Assembly: GCA_015680685.1 (NCBI GenBank)
Contig: MNCI01023346.1
Coordinates: 610,916-674,915 of the forward strand
Length of the DNA: 64,000 nt
Direction of reading: 5' to 3'
DNA from: Gnetum montanum
Taxonomy: Eukaryota > Streptophyta > Gnetopsida > Gnetales > Gnetaceae
Shown one piece after another: positions 31,417-43,100 of this stretch. The notes beneath the pieces were generated by a model. That model was not told where the DNA came from. It ran no database searches and saw only the letters and a list, made by a program, of their open reading frames with translations. Made by a program: the position numbers and the translations under genes. The stretch's first letter is position 1, and every line of letters starts with the position of its first letter.

Positions 31417-33914
31417 TCATGTAGTTCCTGGTGGCGGTGGCTCCTCCATTGGTGCCTTCCCTTTGTCTTGTGGTCCAGGTTTTGAGGCTTGATGGTGTTG
31501 AAGTATGGCCTAGAGCTTCTCCTCTTCGGTCCGAGGGTCTTGTGCCATCCATGCTAGTGTTCCAATGTTTGACGGAGTCGACACCTTCCACGGGTAGGGT
31601 AGTTGTAGAAACATTTGGTTGGCCTTGACGTACCAAGTTGCAAACACCCATTGTTCCTTCTCATAGGCTCTAGCTTTGTTCTTGTATTCGTGAAGGTCAG
31701 TTAGCCATCGAGCCAATTCAGTTGTGACATCTTTCTGTCCCTGGTAGCTAGCTTTTACCACCCCAAGTTCAGAATTTGCAACATCTAGTTTTTCTAATAA
31801 CTTCTTGCATTTTGCAAATTCTGCTTCGTATTTGATGTGAGTGGTTGCTACCTGCTGCTCGAGCTCTGACCTTGGGTGCCATGTTGTTAACATGGAAATG
31901 TTGGCATATCTTAGGTTTGCCAACTCCATGTATTCTGTCAAGTCCTGAATCTGCAGGTCCTGGTTCTTAACTTCCACTTGGTGGACAAAGGCATATGTGT
32001 CTAGTATGGCCCACCAATTAGTGTGTTGAGCATTGATAGTGTTGATTTGGGCCTTGGCCATATGGATCTCCTTTTCAAGGATCTATTTATACATCCCCAC
32101 CTGATCACGGAAGTGCTCCTTCAGCTTCTCATGTTGTTTAGCCTCGTTCTATCGTGCGCTTATCTCAATTGCTGACTTTTGACGAATGGCACGTACCTCC
32201 TCCATCGAGAGGGTTTGATTTTCTCTGGCTAAATAGCTTACGTCTCGGTTGACTTGGATAAATTGTTCTCGTAATTGATGAAAGTGCTTATCGAGAATGT
32301 TCTTTTGCTTTTCTACAGTGGTCAACCAAAGATTGTCAATCACAAACTGTTTATTTTCTTTTTGCAAGGCCTTGAGTGCCTTAAGATGTGCATGAGTTTG
32401 CGCCTGTGCTGCGGAGGCATCCCAAAAAACCTTCTCCTTTTCATCCACCACCTTTTTATTCTTTGCTATCAAGTTGGTTAGTTGCTCCATTCTAAAATTT
32501 TATAGCTGGTCTATGGGAACAAATTGCAGAGGGTCCCGAGGTGCTGCTTGTAAGGCCACGAGCTACTCTTGGAGTTTCTGCACTTCAGCTTCAGCATGCT
32601 CTACCCTTACTTCTGTTAAGACCAACTTACCCTTTGTGGAAATGAGGTCTGATTGAATTGCTGTGACATCCTGAGGGATGTCAAATAGGGACGTCATCAC
32701 TTGCCTTGTTTGAAGCAATCGATCAAGCACAACCTCATGTTCCGCAGGAGTCATTGAGGTTCCGGCCAAAGTTTTAGCATCCCGTGCTTTTGAGAGATCT
32801 ACGATTAACTTTGTTAGTTGCTCAGTTCTAAAGTTATCTAGCTGGTTTGCGAGAAAAAATTGCAGAGGGTTCTGTTGTGCTGCTTGTAAGGCCACAAGCT
32901 GCTCTTGTAGTTTCTGCACTTCAGCTTTAGCATGCTCAGCCCTGACTTCTGTTAGGACCAGCTTTCCCTTTGTGGAAATGAGGTCTAATTGAATTGCTGT
33001 AACATCCTGAGGGATGTCAAACAAGGATGTCATTACTTGCCCTTTATGAAGCAATCGATCAAGCACATCCTCATGTTCCGCAGGAGTCATTGAGGTTCCG
33101 GCTAAGGTTTGAGCATCTTGTGCTCCTGTGAGATTTGCCGATGGCACAACAGGTACATTGAAGAATTCTTTGATGTGGTCTACGACCACTTTTGCAGCTC
33201 CTGCAACATTCTGGTGTTGCATGACCACCACAGTGGCCCCTCCACTAGTCTCTAACTACATCTGGAAAGATGCCGCGTTTCTTGAGATCTGTTGTGACCA
33301 TATACTTTCCCCTCCTCCTGTGTGAATGGATACTTCCCTTCTTATGCGATCCAACAAAACTATAGGCTAAATGGCATCACTAATGATGCGAAAGAGGTTT
33401 GCATCATCACGACTTCCCCAATTGACCGTCTCAGTGATGGCCCTAAGATGGCTCATCGATGGTCTATAGTCTTGCGGCGGTGGCAGTTGATCCTAGCCTG
33501 CGCTAGGCCCTGGTTCTTGTTGTTGGTTGGGACTCGTGACTGGAGGTTGACTGGGTCTTGCAAGTTGAGTTGCAGTTGGCTCAACCATTTGTTCTTCTTC
33601 TTGTTCTGGTCTGAGCTCTTCACTAGTACTTTTCCTTGGAGTTGGCACCTTTAGGAATTCAGTGTATGAAGCAGTTTGGGCCTTTCAGAGGATGTCATTG
33701 GTGTACCCTCGAATACCAGCACGTTAGCAAAGCTTTCTGATAAGACAGGGGAAAGGCAGCGCCATCTTCCTTATCTTTTATTGTTCGAATCTCCTTAGGA
33801 TCTCCATCAAATATAGATGGGGTAGGTTAGTGTTAACCTTTCCCATCAACACTGCACATCCTCTAGCTGCATACGTTGATATTCTTTTTGGGCCCTTTGT
33901 GGGGAAGAGGTGAT
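31417..33914 (-). pseudogene. Extra ORF of C, 3' part (domain end and coiled coil)
   Basis: Continuation, after D, of the ORF starting at 43733. On the minus strand: HLFPTKGPKRISTYAARGCA and LMGKVNTNLPHLYLMEILRR (33900-33780), a Pro/Gln-rich linker with stops (33700-33300), then long heptad-rich helices (33231-31510) with open pieces 33231-32563, 32490-32149 and 32061-31510. It ends KAPMEEPPPPGTT, stop at 31419-31417. It includes a 112-codon in-frame duplication. A, E1 and F have the same coiled coil. No membrane segment or signal peptide is seen. It is the least decayed copy of this protein. Confidence 0.75.
32454..33125 (-). repeat. 336-bp in-frame tandem duplication in the C coiled coil
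   Basis: TLAGTSMTPAEHE occurs twice, 336 bases apart (plus-strand TCATTGAGGT at 32751 and 33087), with the following SLFDIPQDVTAIQ and DLISTKGKLVLTEVR also doubled. F has a single copy. Confidence 0.8.
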
Positions 33915-35864
33915 TGTACTGTTTGAAATCATTGACGTAAGGCTGGAGGAAAATGAACATCGAAAGATCTCTGGAGAGATACAGATGACCCTACCTTCGC
34001 GTGAGGGCAAGTTGGAAAAACGAAGGCAGAGTGCCTTGGATGGTCTACACGCAGACCAACCAAGGACTTCCCCAAGCATATGTTATGGCCTGCGCTGGGG
34101 TTATCGTCACGAAATGTAAAACGAAGAGCAGAATGCAACAAAATGTAAACGTGAATATAGCATGCAAACGTAAACAAAATATGCAGAAATGTGCAATAAA
34201 ATGAGATAATACAGACAATGAACCAAAACAACACAACGGAAGGCAAAAATGAAACTGTATTGTATTAATTAACAAAATGTGCACCGGTCAAAATGTAGTT
34301 GCGAGTTTGGATTACAAGTCAGACGTTGAGCTCTGATGTGTGGTGTTTGTAGGCGCTAGGAATCACGTGCGTCCGAGCTCAGGATTTCTGGTTTTCTTTT
34401 TCAAATTTTGCCAACCTCATTTATGTTAATGAACAGGGTATTTATACATTGTGCTAGGCTAGGGAGTAAGATTTGGAAATGAGGTAAACGGCTATGAGAT
34501 GAGAGAAAAATGGATCGTGTGATAAGTGTTCGATGTGCAGCTGTGTGTGAACTGGACGTATGTAGGCAGGTTACGTTTTCGACCAGGTGCAATGTACCTT
34601 ACAATGTAAGCTGGCTTATGCCCATGAAGTAGTGTAAGAGCTTGACAAGCTCACAGATGGTGAGGCTTACAATGAAAATTTACAATGAATTCCAAGAGGG
34701 ATTGACTCCGGCTTGCTTGAAACTTCATGGTCCTTTGAATCAACTACTGCAGGATGTTGATTTGAGTGGTTTTGTGGTTGTTTGAGGCATCTTTGCTTCA
34801 CCAGGGCTCCCAATGTGAGTTGATTTGGTCCTAGCATGTCCTCAGCATGCGTTTGGAGTGCTTTTGTTTGGGCGTGACTAGTGCTCACGCTAAACTCATG
34901 CTACTAGCGTGACCTCAGCGTGACCCTAGCGTGACCTCAGCGTGAATGACCAAAAATGATGCATTTTGTGTCAAAATTCCATCTTTAAGACCTATTTTGA
35001 AGTGTAATTGCTGCCTGACCTTGAGGATGTCATGCATGTTTAATTTGGTCTTGTCTGTGCTTGGATTTGGGCCACTTTTGGTAGCTCACGCTGTGCTCAC
35101 GTTGCTAGCGTGACCTCAGTGTGACTCCAGCATGACCTAGGCATGACCTAGGCGTGAGCAAGTTGGAATGGTTCATTTCACACCAAATTTTGATTTTTTA
35201 AGACCTGTATTTCAAGTGTAACTACTACCTACCCTTGGGGGCAACCTGAATGTTGAGTCTGAGCCTATTTGTGCATTGATTTAGGTCATTTTGGCAACTC
35301 GCGCTGGGCTCACGCTACCAGCGTGACCCCAGCATGACCTGGGCGTGACCTCAGCGTGAATGCTGAAAATGGTATATTTTTGGGCATGAAATCAAAATTC
35401 TAAGGGCTGGGACCTAGAGCAATCATTAGTGGACCTCAAGGGGGCCTTATACCCTCGAAATTAGGCCATTTTGACACTATTTTAAAGCTGTTTTGTGTTA
35501 CTCACGCTGGACTTACGTTGCCAGCGTAACTTGGGCGTGACCTTAGTGTGAGTAGTAAGATTTATGTGATTCTGACTTGAAATCTTAGGTTCTGGATGCT
35601 AAAACTTGGAGTAGTCATCAGTGGGCCCCAAGGGGGCCTTGCCTATTCAAATTAGAACCATTTTGACTTGACTTGAAAGTTGTTAGGGTTGGTCACGTTG
35701 AGGGCAAGCTAGCTTGACAGCATGAGCAAGCTGACTTGAACAAGCTGGCTTGAACAAGTTGGGTGTGAGTTCCATGCGTTAGTCAAGCTTTGCCTCTTGA
35801 ATGCCAAAAGAGGCTTGAGTCGTTCCTTTTTCAAAGTGTTAAGCTAAAATTTTGTGGTGTTTCA
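33915..35864 (-). repeat. 3' LTR of D
   Basis: 1950 bases. TATA box on the minus strand TGTATAAATACCC (about 34437-34449), which leaves a U3 of about 1.4 kb and an R-U5 of about 0.5 kb. Confidence 0.9.
34880..35700 (-). repeat. Four degenerate ~205-bp tandem repeats in the D U3
   Basis: Each unit has a block of inverted TCACGCT / AGCGTGA motifs (blocks near 34885, 35092, 35299 and 35501) separated by about 140 bases of related text (AAGACCT…AAGTGTAA; GGACCTCAAGGGGGCCTT). The 5' LTR has the matching array at about 42150-42960. Confidence 0.7.
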
Positions 35865-35880
35865 TTGGCCCCTCTTTGTT
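35865..35880 (-). other. Polypurine tract of D
   Basis: The minus strand reads AACAAAGAGGGGCCAA directly before the 3' LTR, a good purine-rich second-strand primer. Confidence 0.8.
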
Positions 35881-37606
35881 GACGTCTGGAGGAATCTACC
35901 CGAGAGGCGTCAACAAAGAAGTACAAAACACCATGATCGACCTGGCATCAAGCATCGTCCATTGGCCCCTGGTCGGATGTCGCACCATGTTCAAAAGTAC
36001 ATTGTATTGAGGAAAATGTAGTTTAGGGAAAGAAGGTTGTAACTGGGGTATTAGGAATTGATCAAAGGGTGTCGTTGTTTGAACTACGGGAGAGAAATGC
36101 TCTCATGTGAATGAGCTAGTTTTTGGTCCTTGTCAATAGCCAATATATAGCTGACTTGGAACCAAGGCATAAAAGGTGCGTTCCTTGGAGAAACAGGACC
36201 CTTGTATCGTGTTTAAGGGAGCCCATTGTAAATAGCCAAAGCCACATGATGATGTGCAACATGATCATTTGAGACACATGTGTTTTTCCAAGATAATTGC
36301 CTTCTCACCTAGGGCTTGTATGAGAAGAACTAATGGTCTTTAGTCTATGATGTCAACGGGGTCATGAAGACCTTTTCCATGCATTTTTCTCTTTGAACTT
36401 TTTGTTCTCTTTTTTTTTATTTTTCTTTTCTTTTGTTTTTGCTTTTTTTTTGTCTTTCTTTTTCTTTTATTTTTGTTTTTCTTTTTGGTCTTTTGAAAGA
36501 GCCTACTTTTTGTGCCTTGCTCTTGTTCGAGCACTTGCATTTTGTGTCGTGCACCATGTACTGTGTTTTGTATGGCAACTGCTTAGAGGATCACAGTGTG
36601 CAAAAATGTATCAAGGGCTTTGGGGGAGTAGAATGTATCCTAGGGATGTAATTAAATAGGATAATTGGGACATGATGGGGAATAGGGAATGTATCAGGGG
36701 TTGGGAATGTACTTATGAATGGATTGATTAACCCAATTGCGTGCGTCAGGAAGAATGTGATACCTTGTCGTCATGATGAAATGCATCTGTGCACGAAAGT
36801 CTCAAGCGTGTCATCCTGCAAACACAACTCCAAGGGGACAAGGAAAACACAAATGATTCTGTTAGCTAAATACTTTAAACTTGAATGTAGCCAATGGAGT
36901 GGAGCTATCTGAGGAGTTTCAAGGTAAACAAAATCTTGAACAACATTAGTTTTTGGTGAGCACATACAGTTGATTGCAGCAACATGTCTTTTCAAATAAC
37001 ACCAGGTTGTTGATGATATCACCAGTTTGTAGTCTTTGTGAACTGTTGCGGGTTAGTTTCACGTCGTAACCCCTTAGATGGCATCAGTTTAGCATCATAG
37101 CGGATGGTGCAAGGCCAGTTTATAGTCATAGTGGACTAAGAAGAGGAAAGCTAGTTTATAGTCTTGGTGGACTCTGGTGGACAAGCATGGCAGTTTAGTG
37201 TCATACCAGATAGAGCTCTATGGTGTCAGTTTACTGTTATGATGCCAGGACGTTTTGTTGTGCTAGTTTTAAGTCATAGCTCTAGGACTATTCTGTGGTG
37301 CTTGTTTTAAATCATAGCTCTAGGACTATTCTTACCTTGCTTGTGGAAGGTGTAATGTCGTATGCATGGTCATGCTGTGTGCTTGCAAGATCCTGTAAAA
37401 GTCAACTAGAAAGAAAACAAAATCAAGTAACACATATTGTAAACAGAGTTAAAGTGTATGAATGAAAGAAAAGCAATGTAAAAAGTGATAGTTTTAGGCT
37501 GGTCTGGGCCGTAAGCTAGTTTAAGGCCTTTTTGGGCCATTGTTAGTTGATCGTCATTTTGGACACAGGATAGTTTAACATCATTTCAGACTGAGGTTGT
37601 GAAGGG
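35881..37606 (-). other. Noncoding 3' region of D with repeated 21-bp motif
   Basis: It lies where pol would be. From about 37020 to 37590 a core like CAGTTTATAGTCATAGTGGA recurs roughly ten times at irregular 30-45 base steps (37024, 37085, 37118, 37152, 37191, 37226, 37263, 37300, 37569). 36390-36490 is a pyrimidine-rich low-complexity tract on plus. I see no RT or integrase motif. Confidence 0.6.
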
Positions 37607-38344
37607 CTATTGGGTGGATGGGGCATTGTCGCCATGTATGATGATCTCCCTCCTTTCATGGAGGAGGTGGAGTTCTTGGTGGATGGGAGATGACACTGCG
37701 CATGACCTAGCTAGCCAGGGGCATCCTAGGATCATGTTGTAGTCTGGCATCTTGTCGACGACTGTAAAGTTTGCAAACGTGGGGTGCTGGTGTCCTATCA
37801 TGAAGGCGATGTGGATTGTGCCTTTAATGGCTACGCATGCTCCATCGAAGGAGTTTAGAGACTCGATTTTGATTGGTTGAATGTTGTGCATTAGGCCTAG
37901 TCGTTCGATGAAGGAGCGTGCAACAACGTTTTCTACCGTGCCATCATTGATGTGTACTCTGCGTACTATGTATTTTCCGATGCTTACATTAGTGTTCAAT
38001 GGTGCATGCGTGACCTCCTCTTGTTTGGGGTTGATCTTAACATCATTGTTATGGAAAGTTAGAGTCGTTGTGTTTGTGTCTTGTGGTACAGGGGATGTAA
38101 TGGCTCTACGAATGGTGTCTTTGGTTAGAGACATGTTTTCTGTAGCAGGGATGGAGGCGAGCATGTGTGCTAGTGCTTGGCGATGCTTTGATGATGTTAA
38201 GACGAGGTTGAGAAAGGTAGGCATTACATTCTTATGTTTTAATGCATTGTGTGCATGAGATAGTACGTCTACGAGGTTGTCATGGTGGGAGCCTCCTCTA
38301 TTATGTGGGCCGTAATGTAGAGCTCTTGTGGAGGGGCAATGCAT
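37607..38344 (-). pseudogene. Protease-like region of D with lost catalytic Asp
   Basis: 245 open codons on the minus strand. The second half has the retropepsin layout of Tat-type elements: VRRVHINDGTVENVVARSFI followed by ERLGL, and at the end NFTVVDKMPDYNMILGCPWL, the conserved G-x-P-W-L end. At the active site D-[DN]-G-S is expected but N-D-G-T is seen, so the catalytic Asp is Asn. Upstream is a linker (PVPQDTNTTTLTF). In a full element RT would follow; here the ORF stops and noncoding sequence begins. Confidence 0.65.
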
Positions 38345-40794
38345 AAGGGTTGTTGTTTAGTGGGCCTAGGGCTAGTTTGTGGTTTAGGTGTTAGTGACTT
38401 GGATTGCCACTGCTTGTATATGGCCAAGTTGTTGGAACTTGGACTTGGTGTGGATGTCACTTGAGCAACTTGTGTGTTTAACGTCGCGATGGATGGTTGT
38501 TGCTAATTTATCGTCTTAGTGGACGGTTGTTGTGGAACCTTTACCACAAAGGGTGTAGTGGGTTTATGAGGTGGCACTTTGATGACAAAGGGAGGCCTCT
38601 TACTTGTGGAGGTGGAGGGGGCTTTTGCCTTACTGGGAGGCACATGAATCACAAAGGGTTATTGCATAGGTTTGGGCTTGTCACCTATGCTAATTGAGTT
38701 TATGACGTAGGAGGCATCGTCTTTGTTGGATTGACTTGCCATGTCAATCTCCAATTGGCCTTATTCTATCATTCTCTGCAGGTCATCTTGTAAAGCATGA
38801 TAGTTGTCTATACTGTGACCAGCCATTTGATGGTAATGACAGTATTGGTCCAATTTAAAATGTTGTAGGACCGGGGGCTCATTTGGTACTGCTAAGGTAG
38901 GGTTCCTTAGTAGCTCGTAGTACCTATAATTTTTTTGGTAGGTAATCTCCGACACATGCTTGTGTTGGATTTTCCTGGCTTTCAATAGTTGCTCAAGTAG
39001 TTGAGAAGGTCGCATTGGTAGTGGTATGTACTTTGAGCGATCCTTGTGCTGAAAGTTGGGCCTTGGGGTGGCCCCTACCGATGTAGGTGAGTTGGCACCA
39101 AAGTTGGTAGTTTTGTTAGCTAGGGCTTTAGGTTGCTTAGCTATTGGGCCCCAGTTGGTTGCCTTTGTGCTTGCGGCCACCGTTGCCACTGTTGTGTTTT
39201 GCTTGTGAGCATATTGGCTTCTGTAGGCCACATAAATTGGGTCATTGCTTGATTGTGCTACCTCTTCTATGCTCTTGATTTGTGCAAACGCTTGACTTAA
39301 AGTACGAGCACTCAAATAATAAAGTTTTTACTTAACGAAGTCATTCACAGCGGCTTTAAAAATGGTGAGCAAGTATGTTTCGGGTATGGGCTCATGAAGT
39401 TCGTTCAGGGTTGCACTCCACCTTTGAATGAATTTTTGCACTGGATCTAATGGCACTTGGTTAATCTGAATTAGATCGTCTAGTGTGGCTTTAGGCTTTA
39501 AATTGTATTTAAAGTGGGTAACGAACTGATGTAACAAATCCTCCAAAGAGAATATCGAGTTATGGGGTAAAGTTCAGTACTAGTCTAAGGATTTTCTTGT
39601 TAAGGACACGGTAAATACATGAAGAATTGCATGGGGCCAGGCCTGGAGCAATAGACATTCTAGTCGAAATGTCACTAGGTGGGCATTTGGGTCTCCCTCT
39701 CGATTATACTTGATTAGTTGCAGCAATGAAATTCCTTTTGGTAAAGTCAATGGCGGCACTAAAGAGCTAATTGGATCATTTTGATAAAAATCTAGCACCT
39801 TGACTTCTTCAGTGTTTATGATTTTGAGGCGCTTTACCTCATCGGTTAATGCTTGCATTATTTTCCTAGCCTCTGCCCATTCTTGGGCACTAGGTGGACC
39901 GGCTGGTTGGTTAGATTGCGCATGGTGATAGTTAGATTGTTGTGTGATCTGTGGGAAAGATGATTGTAGGGTTGTTGATGGTTTTATTTAAGGGACATTC
40001 ACAGATGGGATTGCAACGAGTGGTATGTTGTAGTAAGCAGGTTGATGTTGTTGAATGATAGGTGCGGGCCACTGCCCGGTAACAAGTTGTGAGGAAACAC
40101 CCTGAACCTATTGAGTTGAAGTAGTGAAAGGTGTTCCTTGGATTTGCACTCGTGGTATGTGATGGGTAGATGTAGAAGCGGGTATCACAGATGGCATCCC
40201 AATTATTTGGGGTGGGAAGGTTACTCCTATATTAGCTTAAGAGGAGAGTTGTTGGGGTTGCACTTGTAGAAGAGAGGGTAACGTGGTGATCGGAGGAATA
40301 ACAGGGATGGACGCATTGAATTGGGTGTTGGTCATAGGGAAAGCAGGAATGGGGGTGTGTGCTTCTTGTTGAGAAACAAATGCTTGAGTGCTTGTAAATG
40401 TTTGAAGAGGCATAGTCTCTCTCGTGAAAGGGTGGAATAATGGGTTCGCATAAGTATGAGGACTGAGAGTGTGGTACAAATCCCCATGTTCGGATTGAGC
40501 CGCGAAATCATCTTTCTCATCTCTGTTTTGAGGCTCTATGGTGGGTTGCTGCAAGGTTTAATTCCTTGCCATGAGGACCTAGGATATGAGTTCATGATGG
40601 GATTCGGAGAGGGGAATCATGTCATATGCTGAAGGGATAAAGTTATGGACTCCCTTATAGATGAGTTCATAATGTTGTTTTGCTTCCATTTCCGTGCGAT
40701 CAATGGGCAGGTTAGCTTGGATCTTTACGTAGATGAAGTTGTATTGTTCCGGGGTAAGAATTGTGTAAGTAGGGTTGGTCTGAGAAGATTCCAT
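38345..40794 (-). pseudogene. Gag of D (Tat-like)
   Basis: I start it at ATG 40794 (MESSQTNPTYTILTPEQYN). Pro/Gln/Thr-rich N-terminal half (40560-39880). Capsid region at 39858-39330: FYQNDPISSLVPPLTLPKGI, LLQLIKYNREGDPNAHLVTF, DLLHQFVTHFKYNLKPKATL, QINQVPLDPVQKFIQRWSAT, FKAAVNDFVK. Then ARTLSQAFAQIKSIEE and the knuckle-like YCHYHQMAGHSIDNYHALQD (about 38850-38780), where the last Cys of C-x2-H…C is Tyr. About eight stops break it. The start is by first ATG after the leader repeats; open codons upstream of it are probably not translated. Confidence 0.75.
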
Positions 40795-40886
40795 GATAGT
40801 GTGTAGTGTGTGCAACTGGGCAGCATGTGCAACTATAGCGTAAGAGGCAGTGTGACTGACAGGGAGTGTAATTAACCTCAGTGTAT

Positions 40887-40994
40887 GCAAGCTAGCATGA
40901 CCTAGTAGCCTGTGCAAGCCAACATGACCTAGTAGCATGTGCAAGCCAGCATGACCAAGTAGCGTGTGCAAGCCAGCGTGACCTAGCAGTGTGA
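40887..40994 (-). repeat. Four 27-bp tandem repeats in the D leader
   Basis: Plus-strand unit GCAAGCCAGCATGACCTAGT plus AGC.TGT, four copies in a row. The inner AGCATGACCT resembles the AGCGTGACCT motif of the U3 repeats of the same element. Confidence 0.8.
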
Positions 40995-41174
40995 CTTATT
41001 AGCCGATATGTGAAAATGCGACCAGCTTGCAGCGTGATTGGGTGGACAGCATGAGCGTGACTGACAGGGGTTAACGTGAGTAGCTCAAGTTGGGCTTTAG
41101 TTTCAGCACTTGATCTACGTGGTGTTTTAATAGGCAATGCGATCAGCATTTTTATTAAATGGAAAATAAGTTCA

Positions 41175-41197
41175 GCCCTCCTTCTAGCGTCAATTTC
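41175..41197 (-). other. Candidate primer binding site of D
   Basis: The minus strand directly after the 5' LTR reads AGAAATTGACGCTAGAAGGA. TTGACGCTAGAAGG may be a mutated TTGGCGCTAGAAGG. The tRNA is not identified. It differs from the tRNA-Asp-type site of the other elements. Confidence 0.45.
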
Positions 41198-43100
41198 TGT
41201 ACTGTCCAAAATCGTTAGCGTAAGGTTGGAGGAAAATGAACGCTGAAAGATCTCCGAAGAGATACAGCTGACTCTACCTTTGCGTGAGGGAAAGCTGGAA
41301 AAATGAAGGTAGAGTGCCTTGGATGGTCTGCACGTAGATCAACTAAGAACTTCCCTGAGCATACGCTATGGCCTACGTTGGGGTTATCGTCATGAAATGT
41401 AAAATGAAGAGCATAATGCAACGAAATGTAAACATGAATATAGCATGAAAACGTAAATAGAATATGCAAAAACGTGCAATAAAATAGGATAATACAGACA
41501 ATGAACCAGAATAGCACAACAGAAGAAAAAAATGAAACTGTATTATATTAATTAACAAAATGTGCACTGGTCAAAATGTAGTTGCGAGTCTGGATTGCAA
41601 GTCAGACGTTAAGCTCCGATGTGTGGTGTTTGCAGGCGCTAGGGATCACGTGCGTCCGGGCTCAGGATTGCTGGTTTTCTTTTCCAAATTTTGCCAACCT
41701 CGTTTATGTCAATGAACAGGGTATTTATACATTTTTCTAGGCTCGGGAGTAAGATTTGCGAATGATGTCAATGGCTATGAGATGAGAGAAAAACGGATCG
41801 TGTGACAAGTGTTTGATGTGCAGCTATGTGTGAACTGGACGTATGTAGGCAGGCTACGTTTTTGATTAGGTGCAATGTACCTTACAACACAAGCTGGCTT
41901 ACGCCCATGGAAGCAGCGTAAGAGCTTGACAAGCTCACAGATGGTGAGGCTTACAATGAAAATTTATAATGAATTCCAAGAGGGATTGACTCTGGCTCGC
42001 TTAAAACTTCATGGTCCTTTGAATCAACTGCTATAGGATGTTGATTTGAGTGGTTCTGTTGCTGTTTAAGGCATCTCTGCTTCACCAGGGCTCCCAGCGT
42101 GAGTTGATTTGGTCCTGGTATGTTCTCAATGTGCATTTGGAGTGCTTTTGTCTGGGCGTGACCAGTGCTCATGCTGGACTCATGCTGCCAGCATGACCTC
42201 AGCGTGACCTCAGTGTGAATGACCAAAAATGATGCGTTTTGTGTCAAAATTCCACCTTTAAGACCTATTTTTGAAGTGTAACTACTGCTTGACGTTGGGG
42301 ATGTCATGCATGTTTAATTTGGCCTGTCTGTGCTTGGATTTGGGCCACTTTTGGTAGCTCACGCTGCCAGTGTGACCTTAGCGTGACTCCAGCATGACCT
42401 GGGTGTGACCTAGGCATGAGCAAGCTGGAATGGTTTATTTCACACCAAATTTTGATTTTTTGAGACCTGTCTTTCAAGTGTAACTGCTGCCTACCCTTGG
42501 GTGCAACCTGCATGTTGAGTCTGAGCCTGTTTGTGCCTTGATTTAGGTCATTTTGGCAACTCACATTGGGCTTGCGCTGCTAGTGTGACCCTAGCGTGAC
42601 TTGGCTGTGAGTGATGAAAATGGTATATTTTTGGGCTTGAAATCAAAATTTTGAGGGCTGGGACCTGGAGCAATCATTAGTGGACCTCAAGGGGGCCTTG
42701 TACCCTCAAAAGCAGGCCATTTTGACACTATTTTGAAGCTATTTTATGTTACTCACGCTAGACTTACGCTACCAGCGTGACCTGGGCATGACCTCAGCGT
42801 GAGTAGCAAGATTTGTGCAATTCTGACTTGAAATCTTGGGTTCTAGATGCTGAAACTTGGAGTAGTCATCAGTGGGCCCCGAGGGGGCCTTGCCCATTCA
42901 AATTAGGACCATTTTACTTGACCTGGAAGCTGTTAGGGTTGGTCATGTTAAGGGCAAGCTAGCTTGATAGCATGAGCAAGCTGGCTTGAACAAGCTGGGT
43001 GTGAGTTCCATGCCTTAGTTAAGCTTTGCCTCCTGAATGCCAAAAGAGGCTTGAGTCGTTCCTGTTTCAAAGTGTTAAGCTAAAAGTTTGTGGTGTTTCA
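41198..43100 (-). repeat. 5' LTR of D
   Basis: 1903 bases, same ends as the left LTR. TATA box on minus near 41719-41732. The U3 repeat array has the AGCGTGACC blocks at about 42180, 42365, 42580 and 42775. Confidence 0.9.

Larger units (their letters stand above)
33915..43100 (-). mobile_element. Element D: Tat-like gag-protease element with 1.9 kb LTRs, nested in C
   Basis: 9.2 kb, minus strand. LTRs 33915-35864 (3') and 41198-43100 (5') both start (minus) TGAAACACCACAAA and end CAGTACA; target duplication GTGAT at 33910-33914 and 43101-43105. Inside: leader with 27-bp repeats, gag, a protease-like region, then 1.7 kb noncoding. No RT, RNase H or integrase. It is a different family from A/B/C: other LTR, PBS and Gag. 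The LTRs are about 87% alike over the first 100 aligned bases (counted by eye), mostly transitions. Confidence 0.9.

Noticed and set aside
31261-31660. Plus-strand frames near 31400-31630 as a host gene
   Set aside because: They are antisense shadows of the C extra-ORF end (…PPPPGTT stop), which has homologs in A and E1.
36393-36659. 88-codon plus-strand ORF rich in Phe/Ser/Leu, looks like a membrane protein
   Set aside because: It comes from a T-rich low-complexity tract in the noncoding 3' part of D; the other strand is Lys-rich for the same reason. No homolog motif.
40887-40994. 27-bp repeats considered as a CRISPR array
   Set aside because: Units are directly adjacent with no spacers, and the context is a plant retrotransposon leader.
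40892-41209. Minus-strand frame across the end of the D 5' LTR as the start of D Gag
   Set aside because: It begins inside the LTR/PBS and runs through the leader repeats; the ATG at 40794 behind the leader is a better start.
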